This document shows positions 34,049 to 43,437 of a stretch of DNA of 64,000 nucleotides, piece after piece (positions within the stretch are counted from its first letter, which is position 1; each line of letters opens with the position of its first letter). The position numbers and the translations under genes are program-made. The notes under the pieces were generated by a model. The model was not told the DNA's origin and did not search any database. It saw only the letters and a program-made list of their open reading frames with translations. Source of the stretch: Peribacillus frigoritolerans_B (lineage in GTDB: Bacteria; Bacillota; Bacilli; Bacillales; DSM-1321); the NCBI RefSeq assembly GCF_044762665.1, contig NZ_JBIWES010000009.1, positions 124,001-188,000 of the forward strand, given 5' to 3'.

Positions 34049-34066
34049 AAATCCTGGTTTTTTTTT
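34039..34066 (+). terminator. Terminator overlapping the small Fur-linked gene
   Basis: Stem AACCAGG / CCTGGTT with a 7-nt loop containing the TAA stop, followed by T9. Confidence 0.85.
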
Positions 34067-34100
34067 GCATTCGAAGTCAATATGATCAAACTGCATGAAT

Positions 34101-34123
34101 CCACCAATAGGTGGTTTTTTTTT
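34101..34123 (+). terminator. Second terminator-like hairpin
   Basis: Stem CCACC / GGTGG with a 4-nt loop and T9. No gene lies between it and the previous terminator, and its T run overlaps the -35 of the dynA promoter. Confidence 0.6.
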
Positions 34124-34151
34124 GAACATGGCAAGTAATGATTCATATAGT
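34122..34151 (+). promoter_or_regulatory. Sigma-A-like promoter of dynA
   Basis: TTGAAC (34122-34127), an 18-nt spacer and TATAGT (34146-34151). A 14-bp palindrome AAACGAAATCGTTT follows at about 34180 in the leader and resembles a weak cre site. Confidence 0.5.
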
Positions 34152-34237
34152 AAAAATAAAGCTGACGGTATGAATAACAAACGAAATCGTTTACAATAAG
34201 AATATCAAAATGAAGATAGATTAAGGGGTATGGATTC

Positions 34238-37200
34238 ATGATTCAAGAAACATTAAAGCAACAGTCCAAATTGGGGATTTTGACTGCCATGTATGAGAAA
34301 TTTCAATCGGCAGGTGATACAGGCAATGCAGATAAAATGAAACAGTTAATCATGAAAGTGAATAAAGAGGAGTTCATCATTGCTTTTTGCGGGCATTTTT
34401 CCGCGGGGAAATCTAGTATGATCAACTTTCTCCTTGGTGATCAAGTTTTGCCTTCAAGTCCGATTCCAACTAGTGCAAATACGGTAAAAGTACAAAAAGG
34501 GGAAGACTATGCCAAAGTCTTTTACCATCATCAGCCACCAGTCTTATTTCCTGCACCTTATGATTTTAAAGAGGTCAAGAAATTTGCCAAGGATGGAGAT
34601 TCAGTATCGGCAATAACGATAAGTTCCAATGATTTTTCACTGCCGGATTCATGTGCGATCATGGATACGCCAGGAATCGATTCGACAGACGATGCACATA
34701 GAGTTTCTACGGAATCCGCCTTGCATCTAGCTGATGTCGTCTTTTATGTCATGGACTACAATCACGTCCAATCAGAAGTGAACTTCCTATTCACTAAAGA
34801 ATTGTTAGAGGCTGAAAAACCGACATACTTAATTATCAATATGATCGATAAGCATGATGAGAACGAGCTTGGCTTTCAAGACTTCAAGCTTTCTGTTTCT
34901 GAAGCATTTGCGAACTGGAATGTATATCCTGATGGTATTTTTTATACATCCGTAAGAGACTTGAACAATAGCGAAAATGAAATAGAAGTGGTCAAGCAAT
35001 TCATATATGAAATGGCGGGCAAAGGTTTGAATGATGGGAAAGATGCCATCATGCAATCGGCTAATGCCCTTGTCGAAAGGCATCTTAATTGGCTGAAGGA
35101 GCAGTATGAAGAGGAACATGCCGATGATTTTGAAGTATTATCAGAACTTCCTCATGAAGAAAGAATACACCTGACGAATCAGGTGGACAGCCTATTGAAA
35201 GAAAAAAAATCATTAACTGGACGCATAGGGGAAATCAAGGTCCAATATGCTGATGCATTAGAAACCATCTTGAAAGGTGCATACATCATGCCCGCGGCTA
35301 CACGGGACCTAGGTAAATCTTTCTTGGAATCGGCTCAGCCGGACTTTAAAATGGGTCTATTATTTGCGAAGAAAAAAACGGATGCCGAACGTGAGGCACG
35401 CATCAAGGCGTTTTTGAGCGATCTGCAAGAAAAGGTAAAAACCCAGCTTGAATGGCATCTTAAAGAACTGGCGGTTAAAACGCTTAATCAAGCGGAAATC
35501 CATGATTCAACGCTTGAAAGTAAGGCTCAGGCACTTCAGATCGAGGTAACGGAATCTTACATAAAAAACTCTTTGAAGCCTCAAGTCGATATTACGGGTG
35601 AATACGTTTTAAACTATACGAATGATTTGGCATCAGCCATCAAAAAGAAAGCACGTGATGTATCAGAAGGATTTTTGAATGATATGGTTACCGTTATGGA
35701 TGGAATAGTGGAACAGCAGTCTATATCCATCGATAAGGAACTTGAAGGTTTTTCTGAATTTGCGGAAGCTCTTAAAGTTACTGCTGCAATGAACGCGGAA
35801 ATCCAGTACCAAACGGAACGTTTAGAGGCCATCGCCCATCAAACTGAATCATTAGTCGATGAGCGCGATATCGATATGCTGTTAACGCAATGGAATGAAG
35901 AGGAAAAAAATATTACAGTCAAAATCATGAAAACCGATAATGAAAGTAATTCAAGGTCCGTCAACGAACAACCTGAAACGGATCATGTTAAAGAAATCAA
36001 GGAAACTGTACCTACCGTGACTGTTTCTTCATCTGATGCTACTGATTTACGCGGAAAAGAAAAACTGATGGAAACTGCAACGAGTCTAAAACAGGCGGCC
36101 AAGCTGATCCAACCTCTGAGAGGGTTTCAATCACTTTATAAAGAATTGAAAGAGAAGGCAAATCGCTTGGAACAACAGACGTTCACGGTTGCCCTCTTCG
36201 GTGCATTCAGTGCGGGAAAATCTTCCTTTGCCAATGCGTTGATGGGAGAAAGCGTCCTTCCTGTATCACCAAATCCGACAACTGCCGCAATCAACAAAAT
36301 CATGTCTTCGGACGCTGAGCATCCACATGGAACGGCAACCGTCAAATTAAAGACGGAAGCGATGCTGTTGGAAGATGTAAGCCTGGCGTTGGCAGCTTTT
36401 GATAAATCGGCCAAGACTCTAGATGAAGCTCTTCAACTAGCAGGGCAAATCATTGCGAAGGCGGGGGAAGTTGATAAGGGTAAAACGCATTTATCGTTTC
36501 TTAGGGCGTTTCATCAAGGGCTTCCAGAGTACCAGAATGATTTAGGAAATGTGGTTACGGTAGACCTTGAAGGATTTAAACGTTTTGCTGCAGAAGAATC
36601 CAAGTCATGTCTTGTTGATCTGATTGAATTGCGTTATGACTGTGAAATGACAAAGCAGGGGATGGTCCTTGTTGACACTCCTGGGGCCGATTCGATAAAT
36701 GCACGACATACAGGAGCAGCTTTCGAATATATTAAGAATTCGGACGCCATCCTATTTGTGACCTATTATAATCACCCATTTTCACGGGCAGACAGGGAGT
36801 TCCTGATACAGCTTGGACGTGTGAAAGATTCTTTCGCTATGGATAAGATGTTTTTCATCGTCAATGCCGTCGACCTGGCACAAACGACTGACGAATTGGA
36901 CGAAGTGATGGATTATGTCACAGATCAATTGAATGGATTCGGAATCCGTTTTCCAAAACTGTTCCCGCTTACGAGTAAGGGGGCGTTGATGGAAAAACAA
37001 ACGCCTGGTTCGTTTAAGCATTCATTCCTTCCAAATAGCGGAATCATGGAATTCCAAGGCCAATTCGATTCTTTCATAGAAAACGATTTAACTGGACTTG
37101 CAATTGAATCGGCTCAAGCGGCTGTAAAAAGAACCGAAGAACTGCTAAGAGATGTAATTACAGCTTCCAGGCAGGATGAAAAAGCGAAACGAAATGCCCT

Positions 37201-37951
37201 GGAGACCCTTTCCCATGAGTCACAGGCCATTTCGGAACTCCTTTCAGTCATTAAAGGGGATGCCGAAAAGCAACGGTTGAAAAAAGAGATAGACGAATTG
37301 ACTTTCTATAGTAAACAACGGGTCTTCTTCCGGTTTAATGATTTCTTCAAAGAATCGTTCAATCCAGCTGTTTTAAAAGATGATGGAGGCGATCTGAAAA
37401 TCGTCCTCAAACAATCGATGAAGAACTTATTGGATGCGTTAGGCTTTGACCTTGCCCAGGAAATGCGGGCAACGGCTTTAAGGACGGAAATGTTCGTAAA
37501 TAAATTACTGCATGAGAAACAGGGCAGTTTGCTTCAGCAAATGCAAAAAATAAGAAGAACCCTTTCATTACAGCCATATGAACCGAATGAGAGGGAGTCC
37601 CTGGAATTTACAGGAGCATTTGCCCAATTGGATACGGGGGAATTCAAAAAGGAATTGGCATTATTTAAGAATCCAAAATCTTTTTTTGAAAAAAATGAAA
37701 AAGCGAAAATGAGCGAAGGGCTTCAGAAGCGTTTGGATGAACCTGCCCTTTTATATGTAAAAGAACAGGGTGAGAGGATTTTCGAAATGTATAATGAAGT
37801 CCTTGATCAAGAGTTACTCGCAATTCAAAAAGAATTTAAGACGGAAGTATCGGATATCTTTGCAGGTTTACGTGCAGCATTGGAGGAAACGGTTGATTTG
37901 CCGTATTATGAAAATGCGGTAGCGGAATTGGCTAAAATGCATTCGAAATAG
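34238..37951 (+). CDS. dynA: Dynamin-like membrane GTPase DynA
   Basis: A 1237-residue protein made of two tandem dynamin units. P-loops are GHFSAGKSS (near residue 50) and GAFSAGKSS (near 655). Switch motifs are MDTPGIDSTDD and VDTPGADSIN. Long helical stalk regions follow each. DynA tethers and fuses membranes and protects cells from phage and pore-forming antibiotics. It is slightly longer than B. subtilis DynA (about 1190), with a low-complexity linker between the halves (about 570-605). AAGGGGTATGGATTC precedes the ATG. Confidence 0.96.
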   Translation: MIQETLKQQSKLGILTAMYEKFQSAGDTGNADKMKQLIMKVNKEEFIIAFCGHFSAGKSSMINFLLGDQVLPSSPIPTSANTVKVQKGEDYAKVFYHHQPPVLFPAPYDFKEVKKFAKDGDSVSAITISSNDFSLPDSCAIMDTPGIDSTDDAHRVSTESALHLADVVFYVMDYNHVQSEVNFLFTKELLEAEKPTYLIINMIDKHDENELGFQDFKLSVSEAFANWNVYPDGIFYTSVRDLNNSENEIEVVKQFIYEMAGKGLNDGKDAIMQSANALVERHLNWLKEQYEEEHADDFEVLSELPHEERIHLTNQVDSLLKEKKSLTGRIGEIKVQYADALETILKGAYIMPAATRDLGKSFLESAQPDFKMGLLFAKKKTDAEREARIKAFLSDLQEKVKTQLEWHLKELAVKTLNQAEIHDSTLESKAQALQIEVTESYIKNSLKPQVDITGEYVLNYTNDLASAIKKKARDVSEGFLNDMVTVMDGIVEQQSISIDKELEGFSEFAEALKVTAAMNAEIQYQTERLEAIAHQTESLVDERDIDMLLTQWNEEEKNITVKIMKTDNESNSRSVNEQPETDHVKEIKETVPTVTVSSSDATDLRGKEKLMETATSLKQAAKLIQPLRGFQSLYKELKEKANRLEQQTFTVALFGAFSAGKSSFANALMGESVLPVSPNPTTAAINKIMSSDAEHPHGTATVKLKTEAMLLEDVSLALAAFDKSAKTLDEALQLAGQIIAKAGEVDKGKTHLSFLRAFHQGLPEYQNDLGNVVTVDLEGFKRFAAEESKSCLVDLIELRYDCEMTKQGMVLVDTPGADSINARHTGAAFEYIKNSDAILFVTYYNHPFSRADREFLIQLGRVKDSFAMDKMFFIVNAVDLAQTTDELDEVMDYVTDQLNGFGIRFPKLFPLTSKGALMEKQTPGSFKHSFLPNSGIMEFQGQFDSFIENDLTGLAIESAQAAVKRTEELLRDVITASRQDEKAKRNALETLSHESQAISELLSVIKGDAEKQRLKKEIDELTFYSKQRVFFRFNDFFKESFNPAVLKDDGGDLKIVLKQSMKNLLDALGFDLAQEMRATALRTEMFVNKLLHEKQGSLLQQMQKIRRTLSLQPYEPNERESLEFTGAFAQLDTGEFKKELALFKNPKSFFEKNEKAKMSEGLQKRLDEPALLYVKEQGERIFEMYNEVLDQELLAIQKEFKTEVSDIFAGLRAALEETVDLPYYENAVAELAKMHSK

Positions 37952-37966
37952 AAACGGGGTTCATTC

Positions 37967-38728
37967 ATGAAAGAAAACCTTATTTCCCGATTGAGATACC
38001 TGGAAAAGAAAGAGGATATAACCATATTGATGGCTGCTGTTACTGGCAGCCATTCTTTTGGTTTATCATCGGTCCAATCGGATTACGATGTTCGGTTTAT
38101 ATATGTTCATAATGATAAGCGATCATACCTGAGCTTGAGTCTGCCAGTTGAAGTCATTCAAGTGAAAGAAGGCCTATTTGACATGGAAGGCTGGGATCTA
38201 TTTAAATCATCCCGTCTTACCTTAAAGAGTAATCCTGCTCTATTTGAATTGTTTCAGTCGCCTATCAAGTTGATAACCCATCCTGATTATTATAGGAAGA
38301 TGAAAGGTTTGATAGCGGATTGCTATTCCAAAAAGGCACTGGGGCACCATTACCATCGGATGATGGGCGACAATCTTCAACAATTGACAAAAACAATGGA
38401 TTCGGAAAGAAAAGAGCTAAAAATATGGATACAAGTGTACCGTTCGTATTTAATACTGGAATATATCATCCAACGGGGTTCGCTGCCACCATTATCGGTA
38501 TGGGAATTACTTGATTTGGTTTCAATTGATCAAGGAATGAAAAACAGGATGACCCGGATATTTAAAGCAAAACAAATGGAAGAATGTATAAGCAACAATG
38601 AAAGTGAAAATAATCTTTCGCTAATAAAAGGGAAATCACTTTCCATAAAGAATGAGATAACTAGGCTACATCAAGGCAAGAACATGGAAATGGAGCTTAA
38701 TGAATTAATTTGGGCTATTTTGGAATAG
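37967..38728 (+). CDS. RlaP-type nucleotidyltransferase
   Basis: A 253-residue protein of the DNA-polymerase-beta-like nucleotidyltransferase superfamily, closest to PF10127 (RlaP, RNA-repair associated). The signature GSHSFGLSSVQSDYDVRF gives the GS and DxD metal-binding residues. Substrate unknown. It begins 15 nt after dynA with an AACGGGG ribosome site and is probably co-transcribed with it and with the sulfurtransferase 13 nt downstream. Confidence 0.8.
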   Translation: MKENLISRLRYLEKKEDITILMAAVTGSHSFGLSSVQSDYDVRFIYVHNDKRSYLSLSLPVEVIQVKEGLFDMEGWDLFKSSRLTLKSNPALFELFQSPIKLITHPDYYRKMKGLIADCYSKKALGHHYHRMMGDNLQQLTKTMDSERKELKIWIQVYRSYLILEYIIQRGSLPPLSVWELLDLVSIDQGMKNRMTRIFKAKQMEECISNNESENNLSLIKGKSLSIKNEITRLHQGKNMEMELNELIWAILE

Positions 38729-38741
38729 GGGGTTATTCAGA

Positions 38742-39569
38742 ATGAGTTTCATAATCGAAAAAGAAGAACTGCTGCCGTTGTTGAATTCTAGAGATATCCG
38801 AATTTGTGACTGCCGCTTTCAGCTAGGTTTTCCTGATGCAGGGTATAATGAATACCAAAAAGACCATATTTCAGGCGCTGTTTATTTCGACCTTGAAAAG
38901 GACTTATCGGGTCAGATTCAAGAACATGGCGGAAGACATCCTCTTCCTGACCTGAAAACCTTCAAAGATAAACTGGAATCAAATGGAATCAATAATGATA
39001 CGGTACTTATTGCTTATGATGGTGGGGAAGGTTCTTTTGCTTCCAGGTTTGTCTGGTTGCTCCGCTACCTTGGGCATCAGAAAGTATTTGTTCTAAACGG
39101 GGGATATCGCGCCTGGAGGGATGCGGGCTATCCGATTGACTCGAATCAAATGAATTATATGCCAACAGAATATCATATCGATATAAATGAGTCCGTTTTT
39201 GCATCTTTTCGAAAAGTGAAGGATTACACTATGAATAGACCTGACGATATCGTTTTAATGGATTCAAGGGAATCTAAGCGCTACGAGGGAATCGAGGAGC
39301 CAATTGATAAAAAAGCCGGCCATATACCTGGTGCAGTAAATAAGGTGTGGACGAACGTTTTGGAAAATGGCTATTTTAAAAAGAAGGAAGATCTTCAGTC
39401 GAATTTCACGGGTATCGGTAAAGATAAGGAAATCATTGTGTACTGTGGTTCAGGTGTAACGGCTTCACCCAATTATATCGCCTTGAAAGAAGCGGGTTTT
39501 AAAGATGTGAAGGTTTATATTGGCAGTTTCAGTGACTGGATCTCGTATGATGATAATCCAATTGAATAA
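38742..39569 (+). CDS. Thiosulfate/3-mercaptopyruvate sulfurtransferase (tandem rhodanese)
   Basis: A 275-residue two-domain rhodanese. The inactive N-terminal domain has the CRFQLGFPDAG start, and the C-terminal domain has the active-site loop YCGSGVTAS with the persulfide Cys. It transfers sulfur to cyanide or other thiophiles. The usual CGSGVTAC reads CGSGVTAS here, a common variation. Last gene of the short operon after dynA. Confidence 0.9.
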   Translation: MSFIIEKEELLPLLNSRDIRICDCRFQLGFPDAGYNEYQKDHISGAVYFDLEKDLSGQIQEHGGRHPLPDLKTFKDKLESNGINNDTVLIAYDGGEGSFASRFVWLLRYLGHQKVFVLNGGYRAWRDAGYPIDSNQMNYMPTEYHIDINESVFASFRKVKDYTMNRPDDIVLMDSRESKRYEGIEEPIDKKAGHIPGAVNKVWTNVLENGYFKKKEDLQSNFTGIGKDKEIIVYCGSGVTASPNYIALKEAGFKDVKVYIGSFSDWISYDDNPIE

Positions 39570-39648
39570 TATTATTTCCAATTAAACGATCCTTAAAAAA
39601 GGGGACAGTTATGTTAAAATGGAAGTACATCATGATAGAGGTGATAAT

Positions 39649-40530
39649 GTGTTAATGAAAGAAAATGAGCAGCATCCTTCCTTTATGCTTGTCGATGGGA
39701 TGGCGCTTTTATTTAGAGCTTTTTATGCAACGGCCGTTACTGGTCAATTCATGATTAACTCCAAAGGCATCCCGACCAATGCCGTTCAGGGTTTTTTGAA
39801 GCATATGCTGACGGCGGTGAATCACTTTTCACCCAGTCATGTAGCGGTGTGTTGGGATATGGGCAGCAAGACTTTCAGAAATGAATTATTTGATGGATAC
39901 AAGGCGAATCGATCAGAAGCTCCAGTCGAAATGATCCCTCAATTCGACTTAGCGAAAAAAGCGGTTGAAGCATTCGATATCCCTAACATAGGACTCTCTG
40001 GATATGAGGCGGATGACTGTATCGGCACAATTGCCAAGGCATCTGCACAGCATAGCCGAGTGGGTATATTGACTGGCGATCAAGATATGCTTCAGTTAAT
40101 AGATGAAAACATTTCCGTGCTATTGTTAAAAAAAGGGTATGGTAACTATGAGGTGCATAATACCGATAGCTTTTTTGAATGGAAAGGGATCACGCCAAGG
40201 CAAATGATCGATTTAAAAGCTTTAATGGGTGATACAGCTGATAACTATCCCGGAGTTAAAGGAATCGGGGAGAAGACAGCATTGAAATTATTGATACAGT
40301 ATCAAAGTATCGAAGGCATTCTTGAAAATGTTGCTTCATTGACGAATGGGCAACGGGCTAAAATTGAATCCGCCGTCGATATGCTTCATTTATCCAGGAA
40401 GCTAGCAGAAATAAAATGTGATGTACCAATTTCATGTCCTTTGGACGATGCCGTCTATCAGTATGACCGCGAGAAGGTCAAAAATCTGGCTAGAGATCAT
40501 GAATTCAGGACTTTACTGCGAATGATCTAA
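39649..40530 (+). CDS. ypcP: 5'-3' exonuclease YpcP (FEN-like)
   Basis: A protein of about 293 residues homologous to the 5'-nuclease domain of DNA polymerase I without the polymerase. Metal-binding blocks are LVDGMALLFRAF, GYEADDCIGTIA, TGDQDMLQL and the helix-3-turn SDNY-equivalent MGDTADNYPGVKGIGEKTA. It removes RNA primers and flaps, overlapping with RNase H and Pol I. The GTG at 39649 has the best spacing (7 nt) from AGAGGTGAT, and an ATG at 39655 is the alternative. Confidence 0.9.
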   Translation: MLMKENEQHPSFMLVDGMALLFRAFYATAVTGQFMINSKGIPTNAVQGFLKHMLTAVNHFSPSHVAVCWDMGSKTFRNELFDGYKANRSEAPVEMIPQFDLAKKAVEAFDIPNIGLSGYEADDCIGTIAKASAQHSRVGILTGDQDMLQLIDENISVLLLKKGYGNYEVHNTDSFFEWKGITPRQMIDLKALMGDTADNYPGVKGIGEKTALKLLIQYQSIEGILENVASLTNGQRAKIESAVDMLHLSRKLAEIKCDVPISCPLDDAVYQYDREKVKNLARDHEFRTLLRMI

Positions 40531-40540
40531 TCAAACAAGC

Positions 40541-40572
40541 GGAGCTCCCAAATGGGAGCTCCTTTATTTTGT
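40541..40572 (+). terminator. Terminator of ypcP
   Basis: 9-bp stem GGAGCTCCC / GGGAGCTCC with a 4-nt loop and a T-rich tail. Confidence 0.9.
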
Positions 40573-40663
40573 ACGGTGAGTTTTTTGTCGAAAAATGGAT
40601 AGTCAAAATCTTTGATATACGGTAAGATAAAAATAAGGCAAGAAGTATGGAGTGGATGCAGAA

Positions 40664-40933
40664 GTGGCGAAATCAACTGAAGAGTATGTTAGTTTTTTAG
40701 AGGGTAAGGGGTTCACTTTTGGTAATGACGCGATTGGTTTTATTTATTTTGGTAAGCGCTACACGGATGCAAGTGATGTTTTAGTCAATGCAGCAATAGA
40801 ATTGACTTTGAAGGTACAAAAGAATTTTGATGGCAGTTTTTATATCTCCTTTTTGGAAAACTTAAAACAAAATGGCATTGAAACGCGTAGTGCTGCGGTA
40901 TCGTTTGCAAAAGAACAGGGGCTGCTTAAATAA
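40664..40933 (+). CDS. Small protein, possibly DUF6123 family
   Basis: An 89-residue soluble protein, VAKSTEEYVSFLEGKGFTFG at the start, mixed alpha/beta by appearance. I recall similar Bacillales proteins annotated as DUF6123 but cannot confirm it. The GTG at 40664 is preferred: GGAG lies 11 nt upstream, and an in-frame GTG at 40652 overlaps that site. It is followed by a bidirectional terminator. Function unknown. Confidence 0.65.
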   Translation: MAKSTEEYVSFLEGKGFTFGNDAIGFIYFGKRYTDASDVLVNAAIELTLKVQKNFDGSFYISFLENLKQNGIETRSAAVSFAKEQGLLK

Positions 40934-40967
40934 ATCGGACTTCATAACTGGAAGTCCGATTTATTTT
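40928..40967. terminator. Bidirectional terminator between convergent genes
   Basis: 16-bp stem AAATAAATCGGACTTC / GAAGTCCGATTTATTT with a 7-nt loop. The left arm contains the stop codon of the upstream gene. Confidence 0.9.
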
Positions 40968-40977
40968 ATTGGCCTTT

Positions 40978-41886
40978 TCAAGAAAACTCCTGTGTCACCG
41001 GTTTCTTTTTCTTAACAGGCAGTTCTGCAAATATCATTCCCAAGAAAATGAATGCGCAGCCGATGATGGAAGCGGAAGTCAATTTTTCCCCTATCAATAT
41101 GTATGAGGATAACGCAGCAAAAACCGGTTCCATTGAAAAGATCAGCGCCACTCTTGTAGGTGTCGTATAGGCTTGGAAGAAGGTTTGTGCGAAAAAGGCG
41201 AACGCCGTGGCAAGGGCTGCCGTAACCAATAAAGCAGTCCATACATCCTTCTGTAACATAACCTCCGAGCTGAAGATGACGGAATGATTCTCTTTGAAAA
41301 TGAAGGCTGAAACAAATGATAATAAAGATACGGTGGAAACCTGAATCAGCGTCAGCGGTAAAGCGGGAAGGGTCTTGGCATATTTAGCGGTAGTAATGAT
41401 TTGCATGGCAAAACTGATTGCACATAAAAATACCAGTAAATCACCGATATTCAAATTGGAGCGGTCAGCGAAAGTCATTAAATAAAGCCCGATGGTTGCG
41501 GCTGCGACACCTATTATTGTATTGCGGGAAAGCCTATGTTTTAATAGCAGCAGGGAAAAAACAGGTACCATGACAACACTTAACCCTGTTATAAAGCCTG
41601 TCTTCGCAGGCGTTGTATAATTCAATCCGATCGTTTGAAGCCCATATCCCAAAAAAAGCCAAACCCCAATATGAAACCCAGCTATAATAAGGCCCTTATT
41701 CCAGTTTTTCCCCTTTTTGTGTAGAGTCGATATATAAGGGATGAGCAAGAATACGAACGCCATGAAGAAACGGACGGCATTAAACGTGAAGGGGTCAAGA
41801 AACGATAGCGCATTTTGGACCATGACAAAAGTTACGCCCCAGATGAATACAACGAATAATAATGAAAAATCAGCTGTCTTGTTCAT
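40978..41886 (-). CDS. EamA/DMT-family transporter
   Basis: A 302-residue drug/metabolite transporter with ten predicted membrane helices in two EamA repeats (about 5-140 and 150-290). The first repeat has FIWGVTFVMVQNAL and the second ends LIGEKLTSASIIGCAFIFLG. The substrate is unknown, and such proteins usually export amino acids or metabolites. The start follows GAGGAAATTC and overlaps the end of ypdQ by 17 nt. In B. subtilis the queuosine-precursor transporter ypdP occupies this place, so this is a replacement by an unrelated transporter. Confidence 0.88.
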   Translation of the reverse strand: MNKTADFSLLFVVFIWGVTFVMVQNALSFLDPFTFNAVRFFMAFVFLLIPYISTLHKKGKNWNKGLIIAGFHIGVWLFLGYGLQTIGLNYTTPAKTGFITGLSVVMVPVFSLLLLKHRLSRNTIIGVAAATIGLYLMTFADRSNLNIGDLLVFLCAISFAMQIITTAKYAKTLPALPLTLIQVSTVSLLSFVSAFIFKENHSVIFSSEVMLQKDVWTALLVTAALATAFAFFAQTFFQAYTTPTRVALIFSMEPVFAALSSYILIGEKLTSASIIGCAFIFLGMIFAELPVKKKKPVTQEFS

Positions 41887-42283
41887 GAATTTCCTCAGCC
41901 TTATTCAATCGAATGGCCCGTCGCGCCAACTCATCCGCGGACTTATTTTCGATATTTGGAATCCATTTCATGAAAAATAAATCAAGTTCGTCGGAAAGCT
42001 TTAACGCCCGTTCCAGCAAAAGGGCATACTTATTTTTTGCAAATCTTTTTTCAATGGCCTGGTTGATGGCTTGGGAGTCAGTACGAAAAGAAACGATTTG
42101 ATAATTATTGGCAACACAAATCTCCAATGCTTTGATTAAGGCATGGAACTCCGCTTCATGGTTTTCCATATTGCCAAGCGGAAAGGAATGCCTCTCGACC
42201 ACACCGTTATTATTTATGAAAACACCTGCGCCGCTCGGACCGGGATTGCCCGCACTGGCACCATCAATATACACTTCGATCAA
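41870..42283 (-). CDS. ypdQ: RNase H-like protein YpdQ
   Basis: A 137-residue RNase HI-fold protein. The acidic core is readable: Asp in EVYIDGASAGNPGPSGAG, Glu in NHEAEFHALIKAL and Asp in FRTDSQAI, with a late Asp in NKSADELARRA. The TTG at 42283 is chosen because GAGGAGG lies 8 nt upstream on the minus strand. It is co-transcribed with the downstream DMT gene. B. subtilis YpdQ lacks detectable RNase H activity in published tests, so activity here is open. Confidence 0.85.
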   Translation of the reverse strand: MIEVYIDGASAGNPGPSGAGVFINNNGVVERHSFPLGNMENHEAEFHALIKALEICVANNYQIVSFRTDSQAINQAIEKRFAKNKYALLLERALKLSDELDLFFMKWIPNIENKSADELARRAIRLNKAEEIHEQDS

Positions 42284-42491
42284 TATGTGCTCCTCCTCGA
42301 GTTTAACTATTAAAATGTTCAATATATAAAATTAAGATTGAAACATGAGAATTTCAGGCTGATATGGGAACTATAATTAAAAAGAGTGATTCAAATGCTT
42401 ACAATATATTATAAAGGGTATGACGAAAAAAAGGTATGAAAATTGTAAGCTGTTCAGTATGGATCGTGAATGGATAAGGAGCTGGAAATCG

Positions 42492-43163
42492 TTGAAGGTA
42501 ATTATGCAATGGACATATCATGCTTCAAAAAAACCATCTGCCGATTTCGTTTCGGATTGGCTTGATGCCGGGACTGCACTAGTCATTACGGAAGATCTTG
42601 AAAAGGCGGGAAAGCTGAAAGAAGTGGAATTCAAGGATGAATTCGATACAACATGGACCAAGAAGGAGCTAAAGAAACTCCTGACGGAAGTTGAAGAAGA
42701 ACCGCAGGATGTGACGGTTTTTTTTGATGGAGGTTTTCAAAAAGATGAAAAAGTGGCAGGAATTGGTGTTGCCATTTATTTTCGTCAAGGAAAGAAGTTC
42801 TGGCGGTTGCGCACCAATGTGAAATTGGAGCAATTCGAATCCAATAATGAAGCTGAATATGCGGCCTTTCATGAAGCTGTCAGGCAGATGGAGGATCTTG
42901 GAATCCACCATCAAAGCTGTGAATTTAAAGGGGATTCTCTCGTTGTCTTAAATCAACTCTCCGGTGAATGGCCCTGTATGGAAGAAAACTTAAATAAATG
43001 GCTGGACCGCATTGAAGCGAAACTGGATAAATTAAAGATCATTCCTGTCTGCAAGCCGATTTCTCGAAAGGAAAACCAGGAAGCCGATCGCCTGGCCACA
43101 CTTGCACTGCAGGGAAAAGCCATTTTCAGCAAAATAGAAATTGCTGGGTCAAAGGAGCCATAA
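42492..43163 (+). CDS. ypeP: RNase H-like protein YpeP
   Basis: A protein of about 223 residues. A small N-terminal domain (about 1-70) contains SADFVSDWLDAGTALVITED. The RNase H-like domain (about 75-210) holds VTVFFDGGFQKDEKVAGIG, NNEAEYAAFHEAV and KGDSLVVLNQL. Key acids D-E-D are present. The TTG at 42492 follows AAGGAG by 10 nt, and the longer frame from 42420 lacks a ribosome site. ypeQ starts 5 nt later. Confidence 0.82.
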   Translation: MKVIMQWTYHASKKPSADFVSDWLDAGTALVITEDLEKAGKLKEVEFKDEFDTTWTKKELKKLLTEVEEEPQDVTVFFDGGFQKDEKVAGIGVAIYFRQGKKFWRLRTNVKLEQFESNNEAEYAAFHEAVRQMEDLGIHHQSCEFKGDSLVVLNQLSGEWPCMEENLNKWLDRIEAKLDKLKIIPVCKPISRKENQEADRLATLALQGKAIFSKIEIAGSKEP

Positions 43164-43168
43164 CAACA

Positions 43169-43354
43169 ATGAACAGGAAAAAAATATATGAAGAAGTGGA
43201 AGATGTCCTCATTTCATTTTGCCAAGATTGTTTTTTAAGAAAGCATTTTCGAAAAGAGAAGGGGCGTACATATGCCCATCAGTTCTGTATTTCAGAATGT
43301 ACGGTTGGTGAAAAATTAAAACAGCTGGGCAATGAACTTAGTGACCGATCTTAA
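43169..43354 (+). CDS. ypeQ: YpeQ zinc-finger protein
   Basis: A 61-residue protein with a C-x2-C pair in SFCQDCFLRKHFRKEKG followed by HQFCISEC, a C2HC-type zinc finger as in PF10782. No function known. It follows ypeP by 5 nt and is presumably in the same operon. Confidence 0.85.
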   Translation: MNRKKIYEEVEDVLISFCQDCFLRKHFRKEKGRTYAHQFCISECTVGEKLKQLGNELSDRS

Positions 43355-43437
43355 GTGCCCAAAAGTGGTTTCATTAAGATACAAGCTAATGAAGGATATG
43401 GTATTATAGGTAAAAAATAGAGAAAAGTGTGAGGGCA

